Assembly (NCBI RefSeq): GCF_954871325.1
Contig: NC_088776.1
Location: forward strand, 26,522,508-26,586,507
Length of the DNA stretch: 64,000 nt
From: Gordionus sp. m RMFG-2023
Lineage: Eukaryota > Nematomorpha > Gordioida > Chordodea > Parachordodidae
Direction of reading: 5' to 3'
In this document: piece by piece, positions 13,501 through 28,500 of the stretch
How positions within the stretch are numbered: position 1 is the first letter of the stretch
How the letters are laid out: each line of letters begins with the position of its first letter
Position numbers and translations under genes: made by a program
Notes under the pieces: model-generated
Seen by the model: the letters and a program-made list of their open reading frames with translations, nothing else
The model's database searches: none
What the model was told of the DNA's origin: nothing

Positions 13501-16500
13501 TTGTCAAAGATTTATCCAGCATCTTTGTACTTGTTGACTTAACTAACAGGACTCATAACCTGCAATAAGAGCTCCATTGTTTCGGTAGAGAATTCTAGCC
13601 ACAACCATCTAGTAAAATAGCTCTTTTGAAATTTTAACTTTCAATTAGCACATAAAGTTTGTGTGAAATTTGAGGGGTAGAATATAAATCTATTATTAAA
13701 TAAAATATTAATCTTAGGTATCTTTATTACCTTTTTAAGAAGCTTATGTTTTACTTCTAGGCTAATTATGAAATGTTATAAAATTATTTGTACTTTTTTG
13801 CTTTTTTGTAAGATGACTAGGATTTTTATCATCATCAGTATGTATAAAAAATTTCTTATGTCCATAATTATTATTTGACTAGAAAATAGACGAATATTAC
13901 GCCAAGAAAAACTTGAAATCGAAATTAATTGATAAAATAACTTAGTAAATGAATGTGATAAATAAATGTAATTAAATATATTTAAAACGAAAGAGAATGG
14001 ATTAAATATTATAAAATAATATTTTTGAAAAATTTATCCGGCATCTGCATTTTTTGGCTTTGGGGGGGGATTTGCCCCCCCCCTTCCGCTGCGTACGCCA
14101 ATGTATTAAATGATTTAACATATTTACAAGTTTGAACTATTTTATGCTAACCCCCATGAATAATTTGCTAGCTTTTTTTATATAATATATAAAAATTTCC
14201 ACTTGAGGTTTGGTTAATAATAATCTATTTGAATTCCACTCCATATGGGGAGATTGCAAAGTCTTTTTGTATTTTTGCATTGCTTTTTTTAAAGTTATTG
14301 TAGGAATATTTTAATCGATATTAATAGTATGGAAATTAATGATAACATCAATTGCCAGTTAAATTTGTTCATCATTTGCATTTTCATCAAATGTTATTCA
14401 ATATGAATGTGTGAATGTATTAATTTTGGCTAGTCAATACATGGCCAGACGACACTCACATGTTGTATTATAAATAAGTGCCTTTATATGTATATTTAAT
14501 AAAACTTGGAAGCTCTAGTGTGAATAATGCTAAATACCTAAGGATAATATTATAAAATATCAGTAATTTAAATTTGTAATATTTTTTCACTATGCAAAAA
14601 AATGTATACCGTGATTTTTCTAGAAAGAGATACTAATAACTGTTATTTAAAAATGAACTTAATAATTATAAATATACACATTTTGACCAATTTTGAGACA
14701 AATTTGTCTAATAGATAAAAAGTTAAAGAGTGGTGACCAATCTTCAATCATGACCATTTATGCCACATCTCTCTATATTATAAATAAAATTTTGCCATTG
14801 GTAAATTGTTTATGAGCTCCATATTTGAACTATACACTTTTTTTTACAGTGCGGCTACACTTCCATATACAATAAGATGTGTGATCACGTGCGGAGTGGA
14901 TTTCGATATATCTCACTTAATATGCACTCTGGGTTGCACCCTAAACAAAAACGGCACTTGTTTTTATTTCGTTAGTATGGCTTTTTGGTGCGTGTCGAAA
15001 AATAATCAAAATTTAACAATTCAAAAGATTATTACCATATGGTATATTATTTGTATTATTTTACTTAGGTTGATGAATTATTTTTATCCATAAGCATGCA
15101 AGATTTTTCAGGGAAAGGGAACGTTTGTGGCAGGGGTGAACTGGCGAGGCTACGGCCTCGTATGCATTTTTTATAGCAGCCCCCATACCCTTCTATTTTG
15201 CGGGCCTTCGGCCCTTAACCGGCCTTCCCCCGGGTTCCCTTAAATGGCTTATGATTTTTATTACCTCTTATTTTTGAAAATAAGTTCAAACGATTTACAT
15301 TTTTAATAAAAATAGAATCGTGTGACACGATAATCATATATTTTACATTAAAAATGCTTCTAATTTTTCTTGGCCTATATTAGCTCTCAACCTATTTTTT
15401 AAGAATTTTTTACACGCATATTATACACTTGTTACATTTATTATCACACTCTGAGTTATTATCATATTGTAATATTCCATCAACTATATTTGACTTCTCA
15501 CTGGTACATACGATATTATAGTCCGTTTCATTTAATTCTACTATTAAAACACTGGCAAATGAACACAATTCGTTACATAATTTAACACTCAATATATTTG
15601 CCAATTGTGCCAGTTTTTCTAAGGCCTTTTCAGAAATACCTTTAATATTTATTTCATCAAAATGCCTTGGATGCAAATATTGCACATTCAAAATAAACTA
15701 CTATTCGCAAAAAACAGTTCCGACACGCTATTTATAATTTGATGAATTATAGGACGAAATACTTCCACCCTATAAAAGTCAATCGATTCTTAAGGAAGTT
15801 CATCTTAGCCTTCGTCACTATATATTCTCTTCGCTCTTCCTATTCGATCTACAGATCATTTTGTACTCAGAGACTCTCCGGGAACTATAAATATGAAAAT
15901 GTTTCATTTAAATTAGAAGCATTTTTATTGTTTCATTTTGAATCGATGTAATAGTTATCGATGATACAGAAGACTTAGCATCTTCTATCATTTTCCATGC
16001 TGATAAAATATTTAAATTTTTAGTTTGAAGATATAATGACATCAATATAAATTATCGACCAAAGACTGAGCTTCTTATGAGGTTTTTGCCTCAAATGATT
16101 TATTATCTTTATAAATTGAAGTGCACTTATCGTTATTGGGAGCAAGCTCTCTTTACCATTTTTATAAAATTTCTTCACCTTTTATACATACAGAAAATTA
16201 TAATATATAAAATATAACTAAAACAGACTCTCGTCGAATATAAACATTTTTTATCAATATTCAAAACAATCTTTTTTTCTTTAAACATTTTTTTTATTTT
16301 TATTTTATTCAAATTTACTACAACCATACATCATCTAAAGGCTATTCCCTATTATTTCCAGCCTTAGCTTACTTTAGCCAGATAAATTATTCTGTTTTAC
16401 CCAGGCACCCATCCTTTTAATGATTTACTAAAGAAGTTGCTAGTCTGTTCAATAATCCAAATAAATTTTTGGCTTCAATATTATCTCATGAATCACATAT

Positions 16501-19500
16501 ACTGAGATTTAATATGTGACTCTAACCAAATATAAAAAACTATCTGGAGCCTCTAGTCTAATAAGAGCATGAAACCCAACAAATTCACCCCACATATTTG
16601 CAGCACTATTAAATGATTCTCCTATTATATTTCTAATTTGAATTCCATGTTTTAAAATCATTCACTCAAGATATCAAAAAATCCTTTTCCAGAAGAGTTT
16701 GTAAGTACAAAAAGCCTTTCTGTTATTTTGCCATTATATATGTATTGTAGGCAAAAGGTTGCTTGATCATAAGCGCTAATGTATTGAGTAATATCCATTT
16801 GCAAACCATTTGTTACCAATCTCCTTTTTTATTAAATTCCTGATTTGATCAAGAACAACATCAATAACATTTTTAACAGTTATTTTTGACAACAAGGTTA
16901 TAAGTGAACCTCTTCTCTTCGATTATGATTTGTCAGAAAGTAAGCTTTTCTTTTCTACGTTTGCTCTTTAAAATAGCTTTCTCTAAATGATCTCTGAATA
17001 TGTAATCATTCTTTGATATAATACGAATCATTTCCTTGGAAATTTACATGATTCAAATTTTCATTTTTAAAGTGGCTAAGTGTTTAATTAACATTTGATC
17101 CTTTGTAAGGTAAGTTTTATCTGCCTAAAAATTTATCTTCGATATTTGTTTTATTGTGGATATTGTTATAAATTTGTCGATTTTTTCCATTTAATATTTT
17201 AACACTAATTCAATTATCAAATGACTTGTTTTTTGATGCTCTGAGGTAGGCTCAACTGCACTAATATGAACTTTTGAATTTCATGTATTTTAATTACTAA
17301 ATGCATATGTCGAAAATTTGTTGAACTTGTTATGAAAGTGTTTTCGCATACTGCAAATGCCAGGCAGATTGAGCAGTACACAGTTTTAGCTTTATTGCAT
17401 ATTAGTTTTATTGTAACACATGAAAATCAAATTGATCAAAAATTTATTTTATTAAAATTATTATACCTGGGTTTTATTTAATTTCAATGAATTAAGAACA
17501 AGAAATACAATTATAAATGTTGACTATATTATTTTTACATTAAATCATTGTATAAAAATGTAATATAATAAATTAGTCAAAACTTAGCTTTCACTCTACT
17601 CAAACGGAAGCGTTTTCGCTTCATTTGAAAAAAAAACAAAAAAAAGCACTAGGTAATGATGTATAGCATCAATCGACGTTATTGATATTTTATGCATTAA
17701 AATATAGTAAACGACATAATTCTCAAGGAATGTGATATTCAAATAATATAGATGTCTTTAAAAATAAATAAATGATAAGAAAAAATAATGTAAACATAAT
17801 AATATTATTTTTTCTAATCGGCCTCTTTTTGATACTATGATCGGCCTCAAAGATCGACATTTTCTCGCAGCCTCGTGGGCAAAATGCCTATCTGGTTTTA
17901 TGGCCAGTCCGCCCCTGGTTTGTGGAGCTATTCTGGCATTCAATTTTTTGAAAGGACTTAGGCCCACCTTTGTCGATTATAGAAAAAAAGAAGTGTAAAC
18001 CCATTTTTTTAAATACTATTTAAAAAAATGCATGTATGTAAATAGTATTTTGTAAATATAATCACAATATAATATAATCTATTTGCACAATATAATATAT
18101 CTATTTGCAAAATATAATATATTTTATTTTATAATATAAATTTAACAAAAGAAAATAATTGTATTATATCATATTGTAAAAAAATAATGATTAAGAAAAC
18201 TTTCAGGACTCAAGGCAAAATATAACAAATGCAATAAATATTTGACAGTTTGCAATGTAAAAAACTGAATAACGAAATCCTATACTCAAGAAAGATGTAA
18301 AACATTTACAACTTAACATGAAAAAAGAGAAGCATATCTACCTTTTCAGGTTAAAGATTACTTCTTCTTTCTTCAAGAATTCTCCCAGTAGTGGAAAGTT
18401 TTTGAAAAGTATTACATAAATAGTTGTATAATTAAATAATACATTCTAATAAGAAAAAAAATTTGGTAAGTATTGAATCCAATAATTTTCTTGCTTCTGA
18501 GAAAATATTTCTTTCAAGGTATTGTGATATTTCAGTAATAGCATTAATAATCGGCTCTTCTAACTCTATAAGCTGTTACTGCTTGATGGCGGAGACTCGA
18601 TCTTGTTGGACAAGCTTGCAATTTCTTTCTCCCTGTTGGACAAGGAGTTTCAGAGATAATTATTATTTGACTAGAAATTTAGATAAATAATACGCCACTA
18701 AAATTTGAAAATAATAGGTAAATTACGCCAATGAAAACTTGAAATCGAAATTAATTGATAAAATAACTTAGCAGATGAATGTGATAAATAAATGTAATTA
18801 ATATATATGAGATAGGAAAAAATATTAACAAATATAAATTAATATTAATAATATTTTTGAAAAATATAATCAAGCATCTACATTCCCCCCCCCCTCTGCG
18901 TAGGCGCCTGTTTATATATAATCAAATATTTGAAAAATCTCCAAGCTAATATATAATAAATATAATATTAGAAGTAATAAAAACTTATTTTGCTATATTA
19001 TCACCTCTGATAACGGTAGAAATATGGTTAAATCTACTCAATTGTTAAACCAAGAATACTAACAAATTTATGGTGCGAGAAACTGACAATTTTACTGATA
19101 ATGCCTCTCTTAGTTCTTTAGAAGTTGAATTTCACAATTACAAAGTCCTTTAATATTAGAGCTCATAGGGATTATTTTAGAATGTAAAACTATATTCGAG
19201 AATTTGTGGCATTGGAGAAAAATAGACGATATATTATAGATACTGAAACCACTAAAATAGCAATAAAGGCATGCCAGAGTGAGCAACTAACGTTGATTAG
19301 TTTATATGTTACATGGCTAAAATGGGCACTCCTCTTGCCAATGTAATAGCAGCTGGCATAAAAATGTGGGAACGTGACTAACTTAGAAATGATACATTCC
19401 TTTTTCCCTGTATTTGGATCTTAGATTCCAAATTTTAAGAAAATTTTTGGGAAAATGGTATTTACTTTATTTATGGACCAGAATGCTAAATCGAGGATGT

Positions 19501-22500
19501 TATTAATATTATAGATGATGAAATTAGTGTTGATATTGACATGCCATCCCTAATGATGAACTAGAAGGGTTGTTGGGGCAGAAAGAAAGTAAAAACTCTG
19601 GGAAGATTACTTCAACAAAAAGTGAAAGAAACATTATAATTTTATTAACATGTTTCTTAGCTTGATAAATTAACTTCAATATGATAATCTATGTGCTCTC
19701 TATTTGATATTTTAGATCAAGGCAAAATATTTCAAGACCAGGAAACACTTGAATATAGAAGGAGTGAAGGAAATCCAGCCTCAAATTGTTAAATTTCCAA
19801 GTGGTCTTAACAGTTCCAGCCATATATGTCGGCATGTAAAGAGCATTTTCTTCTTTAAAATTTATATGAGCCCATAGATCTAGAATGGACAATAATTTAT
19901 TAGAAGATATATTAATTATATGCTTAAATAAGCTGTTTATAATAGATGCATTATAAATATAATTAAACCTGTACGCCGGCCGACCGGCGCTATTTTTGGC
20001 CACGCCGAAAACAAGCCGTTATGAAAATTGTGCCGGTACGCCTTTAAATCCCCAGCGCATGACCGACGCAAAATTTTATTAAAAATAATTCCCATATTTT
20101 ATGCATTTATATTCTAATAAATGGTCAACATCACTATTGTAAATTTTTTATGTCAATCAGGATGAATTCTTATTTAATATTATTACTTATTTTAACATAT
20201 AATTATTTTGAAACCATTTTAAAGTTCAATCAATCAAAAATCTAAAATTCCAAAAATTATCATAATTTTACACATTTTTAAAATGAGACCCAATATTAGA
20301 AAGGTTGTTTGTTAGGTGAATACAAGCACCACTTATGCTTTGGTAATGGTTTACATAATCTGGTTGAGTGAATGGTATTAAATACCTTGTGTTAAAAATC
20401 TTATCAAAAGAATAAAAGAAATTATTATAGCTCTAAGTTATAAAACTGCAAAGATGGAATTTGAGTTCGAGGCAGATCAAAGAAAATACCTAAGTATAAT
20501 AGTTCAAACATCAGATATGCTAGATATTAATAGCACTGATCTATACCCAGAGTTGGGCAGGTCCTCCGGAAAAAGAATCTAGATACAGATTTTTTATAAA
20601 AAAATAAATCTTGGATACAGATACTAGTAACTTCTCAAAATATCAAAAAAATTACTAAATTAGAGTATATTAAATAGAAGATACTTTAAAATTATCATTA
20701 CCAATTAAATTAGAATAGTTTATAAAATACAGATTTTACCATTTATTTATGAAGACCATATAGGGATAGGTTCTAAATCCTAAAACAAAAATCGCTAAAA
20801 ATTGGGAACATGGCTTATATCTCCTAGAAAATTTTTAAAGTAAATTTGAAATTAATATTAATAGATACTAGGGACTAAACACTTCTATTTAAATTGAAAA
20901 TTTAAAAAAAATCGCTAAAATGGAAGAAATATCATCCAAAATCCCAGTTTTGGGAATCAAATTAAGAATTTGGATGATATTTCTTCCATTTTAGCGATTT
21001 TTTTTAAATTTTCAATTTAAATACAAGTATTTAATCCCCTAGTATCTATTAATATTAATTTCAAATTTACTTTAAAAATTTTCTAGGAGATATAAGCCAT
21101 GTTCCCAATTTTTAGCGATTTTTGTTTTAGCGATTTAGAACGGGAACCAACATATATGCATATAATAAGAATGAATATTTTCAATAATTAATAAAATATT
21201 TAATGATGAGTTAATTATAATAATCAGGCATTTTAATATGAGTATTAGCCCATTCTTAGCATAGATAGGGAAGGGAGACTAATGGGAGTTGAAATATTAA
21301 GCAAAAAAGTATTTATTCATTATTTTATAAGATAATCAAATTTTTCAAATAATTTATCATTAAACCTTTACCGTTTCGGCGTACTTAACATTTTGCTAAA
21401 ACTAAATAACCTTTCAATTGGATCTGATGAAGGTATTGCAGTATTTTTAAAACATTTTCTTAATGGAGGGATAATAATTAAGCATTTATAATGTATTTCG
21501 ACAATATTTAATATAATTTAAAATCCAGTTCAATGTTATTTGTATTATTAAACTCAACAACATTTGTTTCACCAAAAGAAAAATAATCATTATTTTCTTT
21601 ATTAAATGTTAAATCTACTGATGTAATGAGCCTGAACTCTGGTAATACATTTAGAGCACCTTTTAATATTATATTTTGAAACATTCGACTCAATCCATAA
21701 GTTCTTAAATGCCAAAAAAGCTTCATTATATTTATATCATAGAAAAATATTTTCTCAAAATCTTTTGCCCATACCATCTTGGGCAGTTCTTTTAATAAAG
21801 GTAGACAATATAGTAAACTTGAATTTTTAAAACCTATGCCCATTTTAACCACACATAAATAATAAACTTTAATATGTTTAACAAAATTTGTGTTTTTATA
21901 ATTTTTTTGTTTATACAGGTTTTACATCTATCCTGTACATTGTCTTTTTTTAACTTTTATTAAAAAAAATTTCTATCTAAAATTTTAAGATTGGGTATTA
22001 ATTCAAGGGAACTTATTTTCATAATTTAAATTCAATACCTTCTTCTTCACCACCATGAGTTTTAATCATCAAATAAATTAAAAATATTACATAAAATTGG
22101 TAATGATCTATAGTTACATTTATATATAAAATATAATCTGCACTTATTTCGTTTTGGTGTTGTTATATTTTATCTATCTATCTTAATGTGAGTTGTAAAT
22201 TTTCCAGCTAATTTTGGTTGTCAATATATTTATAATATGGCTAAAAAAAATTAGGAAATTAATACAAGATTCGCGAAGAAAATAAGATGCGATATATAAA
22301 ATTTTGAACATAAATATATAAAAGAATCTGTATCTGTATCTTTTGTCAGGAAAATAAAATAGATACACCAGGCGCGTACGCAGGAATTTGGTCTGGGGGG
22401 GGATAATAAAATTTTTTAAGAAATATTATTGTTATTTAAAAATATTAAGCATAAATTTATTAGGACTAATAACTTTTCTAATACACAATTTTAAATTAAT

Positions 22501-25500
22501 GTGAATTACAAAAAAATTATATATATGAACTGGCATTAAAAAACTATAAAATAAATGTGAATTATATAATATAAAATGAATATAACCACGATATGAATCA
22601 CTTAAATGACTCAAAATTGAAATTTGAATTTTTTGAGCCCTAGTATAAAAAATTTAAATGTTGGAAATATAAATTAATACACAAAAAGTTTCTTAGGAAT
22701 AATTGTATTTTGTATGTTTTGAGAGCTAATTTCAATTATCTATTCATGCTTGGCGTTAAATACCTATGAATATTCAGAAGATCCAAGTCATTCAATCTAC
22801 TTTCAGAAGTTGTATTTCATAGGTATGTTTCTCAGAATTTTTTTTTTAAAAAACACCCGGGCTGGGTCTAATTTCTAAAAAAATATCCAGGCCGAGCTGT
22901 ATATTTTAAAACTAAATATTTGAAATCGCCATTATAAGCTATACCGGGCAGGGCCCTGAAAATGGTATATATGCAGGGCTCTTTTATTCTTATTAAAAAG
23001 AGAATGTTCTCTCATTAGTTTACTAATGGGAAGAGTTGATAATATATATAACCATTTTAATACATTAGGAATATAATCTAAAATGTGTTTGAAATAATGC
23101 AAAGCATCCATAGCATTTTTGGGACTGTATCAACCATAGTTAATTTTTTAATCATAGTTATTCAGCTAATAAGGCATCATAAGATACTTTAACATCTTCA
23201 TGATAAAAATCTAAGAAATATTTTTTTTTCTATCACCATCTGAAAAAGCTTGGAAAGGCTTTTGTGGAAGTAATATCTGCGGATTTGTAAGTGCTGCTTG
23301 ATGAATTAAAACCATTCATTTATTTGGGTTATAAATGTATCTAAGAGAGGGGACATTTGTTTTATAATATTCTACTGTACGATGAGCTTGCTTGCTGCAA
23401 GTCGAGGGGGACAAATTTTAAACACGTATAGCTCTGCTTTTGACTCAACAATAACATATAAAATATGAAATTCTTCATTAACATTAGCTCTAATTTCCTT
23501 GAGTTCTAATAAAATGCTCTCCGCTATTCTCATCTTCTTAATCAAGTCAATGTCACTTTTTTGAAAAGTATTACATAAAATAGTTGTATAATTAAATAAT
23601 ACATTCTAATGAGAAAAAAAATTTGGAATAAGTATTGAATCCAATAATTTTCTTGCTTCTGAGGAAATATTTCTTTCAAGCCATTGTGATATTTCAGTAA
23701 TTGCATTAATAATCGACTCTTCTAACTCCATAAAAGCTGTTATGCTTGATGGCGGAGACTCGATCTCGTTGGACAAGCTTGCAATTTCTTTCTTCCTGTT
23801 GGACAAGGAGTTTCAGAGATAATTATTATTTGACTAGAAATTTAGATAAATAATACGCCACTAAAATTTGAAAATAATAGGTAAATTACGCCAAGGAAAA
23901 CTTGAAATCGAAATTAATTGATAAAATAACTTAGTAGATGAATGTAATAAATAAATGTAATTATATATATTATATAAGATAGGAATAAATATTAACAAAT
24001 ATAAATTAATATTAACAGTAATATTTTTGAAAAATATAATCCGGTATCTGCATTTTTTGGCTTTGGGGAGGGGGATTTGTCCCCCTGCCCCCCCCCCCCC
24101 CCCCCCGCAGAGTACGCGCCGAGATACACGATTCGTTTCTGAATAAAAGATCTTAGATACAAATATTAGTATCTTATTAAACATGTCAAAAAGATATTGA
24201 GTACAAGATACAAAAGGATCTTATATCTTAGATATAAGTATTCGCGGTACTATCTAACTCTGTCTATACCCTGATACCTGTTATAAATTGGTAATTTTAA
24301 TGATAATAACAATAATGCCACATGTGTGAGTGAAAACGTTAAAATTAAATATCCTAATCAGGTAGCACAGAATGTAATTATGCTTGAAAGCATATCTGAA
24401 TAAATAAAAATTTAATTAATAACGTTTCGAAAAGAAATGGGAAACACTATCTCAAACTATAAATCAGATCTGGTAAAAAACTATTAGCTTTTCTTTTATA
24501 ATTCAAAAAAAACAGTTGAATTTCTATCTGCACAAAGCCTACCTTAAACTTGACATCACTTTTTAGAAGTAAAATTGAAACAAATTTAATAGTAAATTAG
24601 AATGATACCTCAGAAATCATTTCTATTTATAAAAAATTTGCCTTACGATTTTCGGTTTGTGATCTTGTATAAGAGAGAAAAAAAGGATTAAGCTTCCTAA
24701 TTTTTCCAAGCTAGTCAAAAAAATTCATTGTCTTCCGGCAACCACTCTTATTGAAAGAGATTTCTGCAGGGTTGACGTTGAATTTAAGGAGATCATCATT
24801 ATATCCAAAAATTTTTTATATTTTTATACATGGTAATTATTAAATTACAAATCGATTTTGAATTTATAATGAGTTTTCTCTTCAATAAAGATCTAAAAAT
24901 GTGCGAAGATATCTGTAATAATGAAGTTTATATTTTAATATAATTTTTCATAGAAAAATTAATTAGCAATTAAAAAATATGTGTTATAAAAAATTTATAA
25001 CTAAAAACTGGCATGCCGCTGGCCACTGATTAGATTTTTGAAACTTGCACTATCCGCCGATAGTTTGGTCAGCGCAAATCTAAATATAACTAATGTCATA
25101 TTTTCATTTTGTTATATACTTAGGGGAAATGTGCCATGAATGGCCATGTATTTACTTTTTTGAAAAAAAATTAAAATTTATGTTTAACCAAACAAATTTT
25201 ATATCAATGTGTAGCCTAAATATTAATCTTTAAAATAAAATTTGAATCAAAGCTATATGTATAATACTTTATGAGCTAAATGAGATTATGTGAAAGTTGT
25301 TTTTCTGGACAGTCAATACATACTAATACTATATATTGACTGGCCATATACTACGTGTTAACTGGTCATAATATATTATTTAAGAATTTTATTATAAATA
25401 TAAAATAATACAATATAAAATACTTGTAAAAGAAGACCTATGTTAATATTTCTACATTTTTTAGTTATATAAAAAATTAATTATACACTAATTTAATTAG

Positions 25501-28500
25501 TATTAAAATCTCAATTTATTACCACATCTATTTAATGATAATATTATAAATTAATATCTTAATTTTCATTTTACTAAACATTCTTATGTTCATCATTTTA
25601 TTTCACCAAATGTTGTTTTGCAAGAGCTTTTCATTTTAATATGAATATGTGAATGTGCGAATTGTGGCCAATCAATACATGACCAGTCAATCCTCACCTC
25701 ACTATTATTATTAAGCGCCTTTATATGTCTATTAAATAAAGCTTTTAAAGTCTAATTATTTGTGTGAATAATGCTAAATGCCTAAGGATAATATTTATAT
25801 AAAATATCAGTAATCTAAATTGGTAATTTTATCATCAAGCAAAAAAATGTGTAACGTGATTTTCCCAGAAAGAGGTACTAAAAATAGTTTATTTGAAATA
25901 TTTTTTTATTGAATTGCTCTATTCAATAAATGAACTTAGGTAAGGTACATATCATAAATATACACAATTTGAATAATTTTGAGAGAAATAGATAAAAAGT
26001 TAAAGTGTGGTAGCCAGTCTTCACACATGGCCATTTATGGCACATTTCCTCTATATATTATTCATTATATATTCTATATATTTTTTTAAAAGATATGTAT
26101 TTTATATTTAAAAACAAACTATAAAATTAAATTTGGATAATTGAATCTTGAAACATATTTATTTCTTTATTTAATTTTAAATATTTGAAATTATAAAATT
26201 ATAAAATATAAACATAATTTTAATAAAAAACATTCAAAACTAATTTTCAGCTTTATTTTTTGAACCGAACCCGTTTGAACCCGCGTCAAACCCGTTTCTA
26301 TTAAACCGAAACCCGAACCCAATACTTTGCAAAATCTCAACTTAAATCCGAACTGAAACTCGGAAAATTAAAAAAAGTTTCAAATTCTTTATTTAAATTT
26401 TTAAACTTTTATTAAAGAATTTGAAACTTTTATTTTAATAATTTTTTTTTGATTTTTCTCATAGTTTTATTCAAGGGCCCAAACCGTTATTTATAACGGT
26501 TCAGTATGTAAAAAATTATAATGGTTACGTTTTGGTTACGGTTCTTAAGAAAAAATTAAAGGTTCGGTTCAGTTCAGCTAATTATAAAGGTTCATAATGG
26601 TTCATTACGGTTAGAATTTTTTTTTTATTGAAGCAAGACCATCGTCTAATTTATTTTTATTATAAGCATCTATGAATTATATATTAAAAAAATATATAAG
26701 ATTCAAAATAACTCATTTTTAAATATATTATAAGTAATATATTTTCTCATATAAATGGATACATATTTGTTTGTTGTGACGATAACACAAATTTTAGTCC
26801 CTAAAAGGCCCTTGCTACAGAAACTTGTGTTGCGGGAACCATCATTACTATAAGAGCAAGTTTATATAATTCTGGACATTCAAATTTTTTTGATTCCTAA
26901 AATATAAAAACTGAACCGGTTTAAACCGGTTTAACCTTTTTTATAAAGGTTCTTTTTACTCCTTTAAAAAATAATTATATCGGTTCGGTTACTGTTTCGA
27001 TATTTATAACGGTTTATAATGGTTTAAGGGTTCGTTACGGTTCACTCCGGGTCTATAGTTTTATTATATTTTTTCAAATTTGACAATATAATATTTAAAA
27101 AAATGATAAAACACTAAAATATTAAAACAAGTATATAAAAATATATAAAATTACTAAATAAAAATATATTATAAGTATCTGAGGCTTTAAAAAGAGCTTA
27201 AATTATTAATGAATATGTGTCTAAAAAACAGGTATAATTGTGTTTAAAAATTTCTACTTGAAGTTTTTGTAGAAATATGGATTTGCGATTCTCGTTTGTT
27301 ATGTTAAAAAATTTTTGCGATATAGTTTTTTAAAAAAAATATGTAGACTGTGAAAAATTGCCGTTAGTTGATGTGACTATTGGCTGAAATATAGTTATTT
27401 AATTTTGAATATTTATTTTGGAATTATATTTTGTTACTTTTATTAGTGGACTGATGTTCCCCTCTATTCAACGTGCCCCAGTCTCCCCTAATCTCATAGC
27501 TGGATTAATATTTAACGCCAAAAGAACATTTTTTTTTATATAATCATATTATTGTGTTGTGTTTGCTTAATTAAAATATATAGATTTCACTCATAATAAT
27601 AATAAAGTAAATTTTATTTATAATTCTTTTATCGGGGAAAAAATAAATTTGGCCTTTTTTGATTTTATTATTTTCTTAGTTTTTCTTTTCACTCGGATTT
27701 ATCGGGATATATTTAAATATTGACTCGTAATTTTTTATGTTCCAAGATTATTTTGTTTTATAATTGTTGTAGATTCATATTTTTACATAATATAGAATTT
27801 TATCTAATATAAAAGGACAATCAAATATGTGTAAATGTCATAGATTCGCATCGCAGATTATATATGTAATTTTATATAATTATTGTCAAATGATGTAATT
27901 CATTAAATTAATTGTATTCGGAAATCTGCCAATGTGATGCAGGGTTTCTTTGTGTAAGCAGGCTGACAATAAAGATTCAATGGAAAATTATATAATTGAT
28001 TTGTCAATTGTTTCTCAATGGAATTATTTTAGTGTAGTTGATTGATTTTCAGAATTATTTTAAGGATTATTCTCTTGTGAGTTCCAAGATTGTTTTCATC
28101 AAATGAACTTTTATTTGGAAAATATATATATCAGAAATTAAACCAATTCAATTTGTTTGGTTATATGGACTTTTTTTTCCTTTTTCAACCTTATCTTTGA
28201 GGACCATTTTAGAAACCTTTAATTATAATTAAATAAAAGCAGCAACCTTTTTTAATTTTTTAAATTTTAATTCAATTTTTTAAGATTTTTTCATTTTACT
28301 TAATTTGATAAAAAATGAATGAATCTAGAATTAAATTGAGAAAATACTGAGAAATTTAATTAAAATTAAAAAAAATATATAAAAATAAGTAATTAAAAAT
28401 TATGTTTTTTTGTGATTTTGCCCATTTTCTGCTTCATTTTGTGTGCTTTTATAAATTTTTCAAGTAATTACGTCTTTTCGTTATTTTTTGTCAGTTTGCG

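Larger units (their letters stand above)
20548..24262 (-). mobile_element. hAT-4 transposon with exact TSD TCTATACC, host to two nested elements
   Basis: The ends are CAGAGTTGGGCAGG and AGATAGT-like...CTAACTCTG. The 8-bp duplication TCTATACC is exact at 20540-20547 and 24263-24270. Subterminal regions are full of GATAC/GTATC words such as TCTAGATACAGAT and CTTAGATACAAAT. The element contains a long-hairpin MITE (20769-21148), a hAT-2 copy (22369-24121) and its own decayed transposase. Without the inserts it is about 1.6 kb. Confidence 0.92.

Noticed and set aside
15739-15951. Plus-strand reading MMNYRTKYFHPIKVNRF as a further SLC1 exon
   Set aside because: No similarity to the transporter. 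It lies inside hAT-3, whose transposase is on the other strand, and exon 6 joins exon 7 directly in phase.
22183-22614. Hydrophobic minus-strand readings at 22183-22368 and 22432-22614
   Set aside because: T-rich low-complexity sequence at the hAT-4/hAT-2 junction, with no family resemblance.
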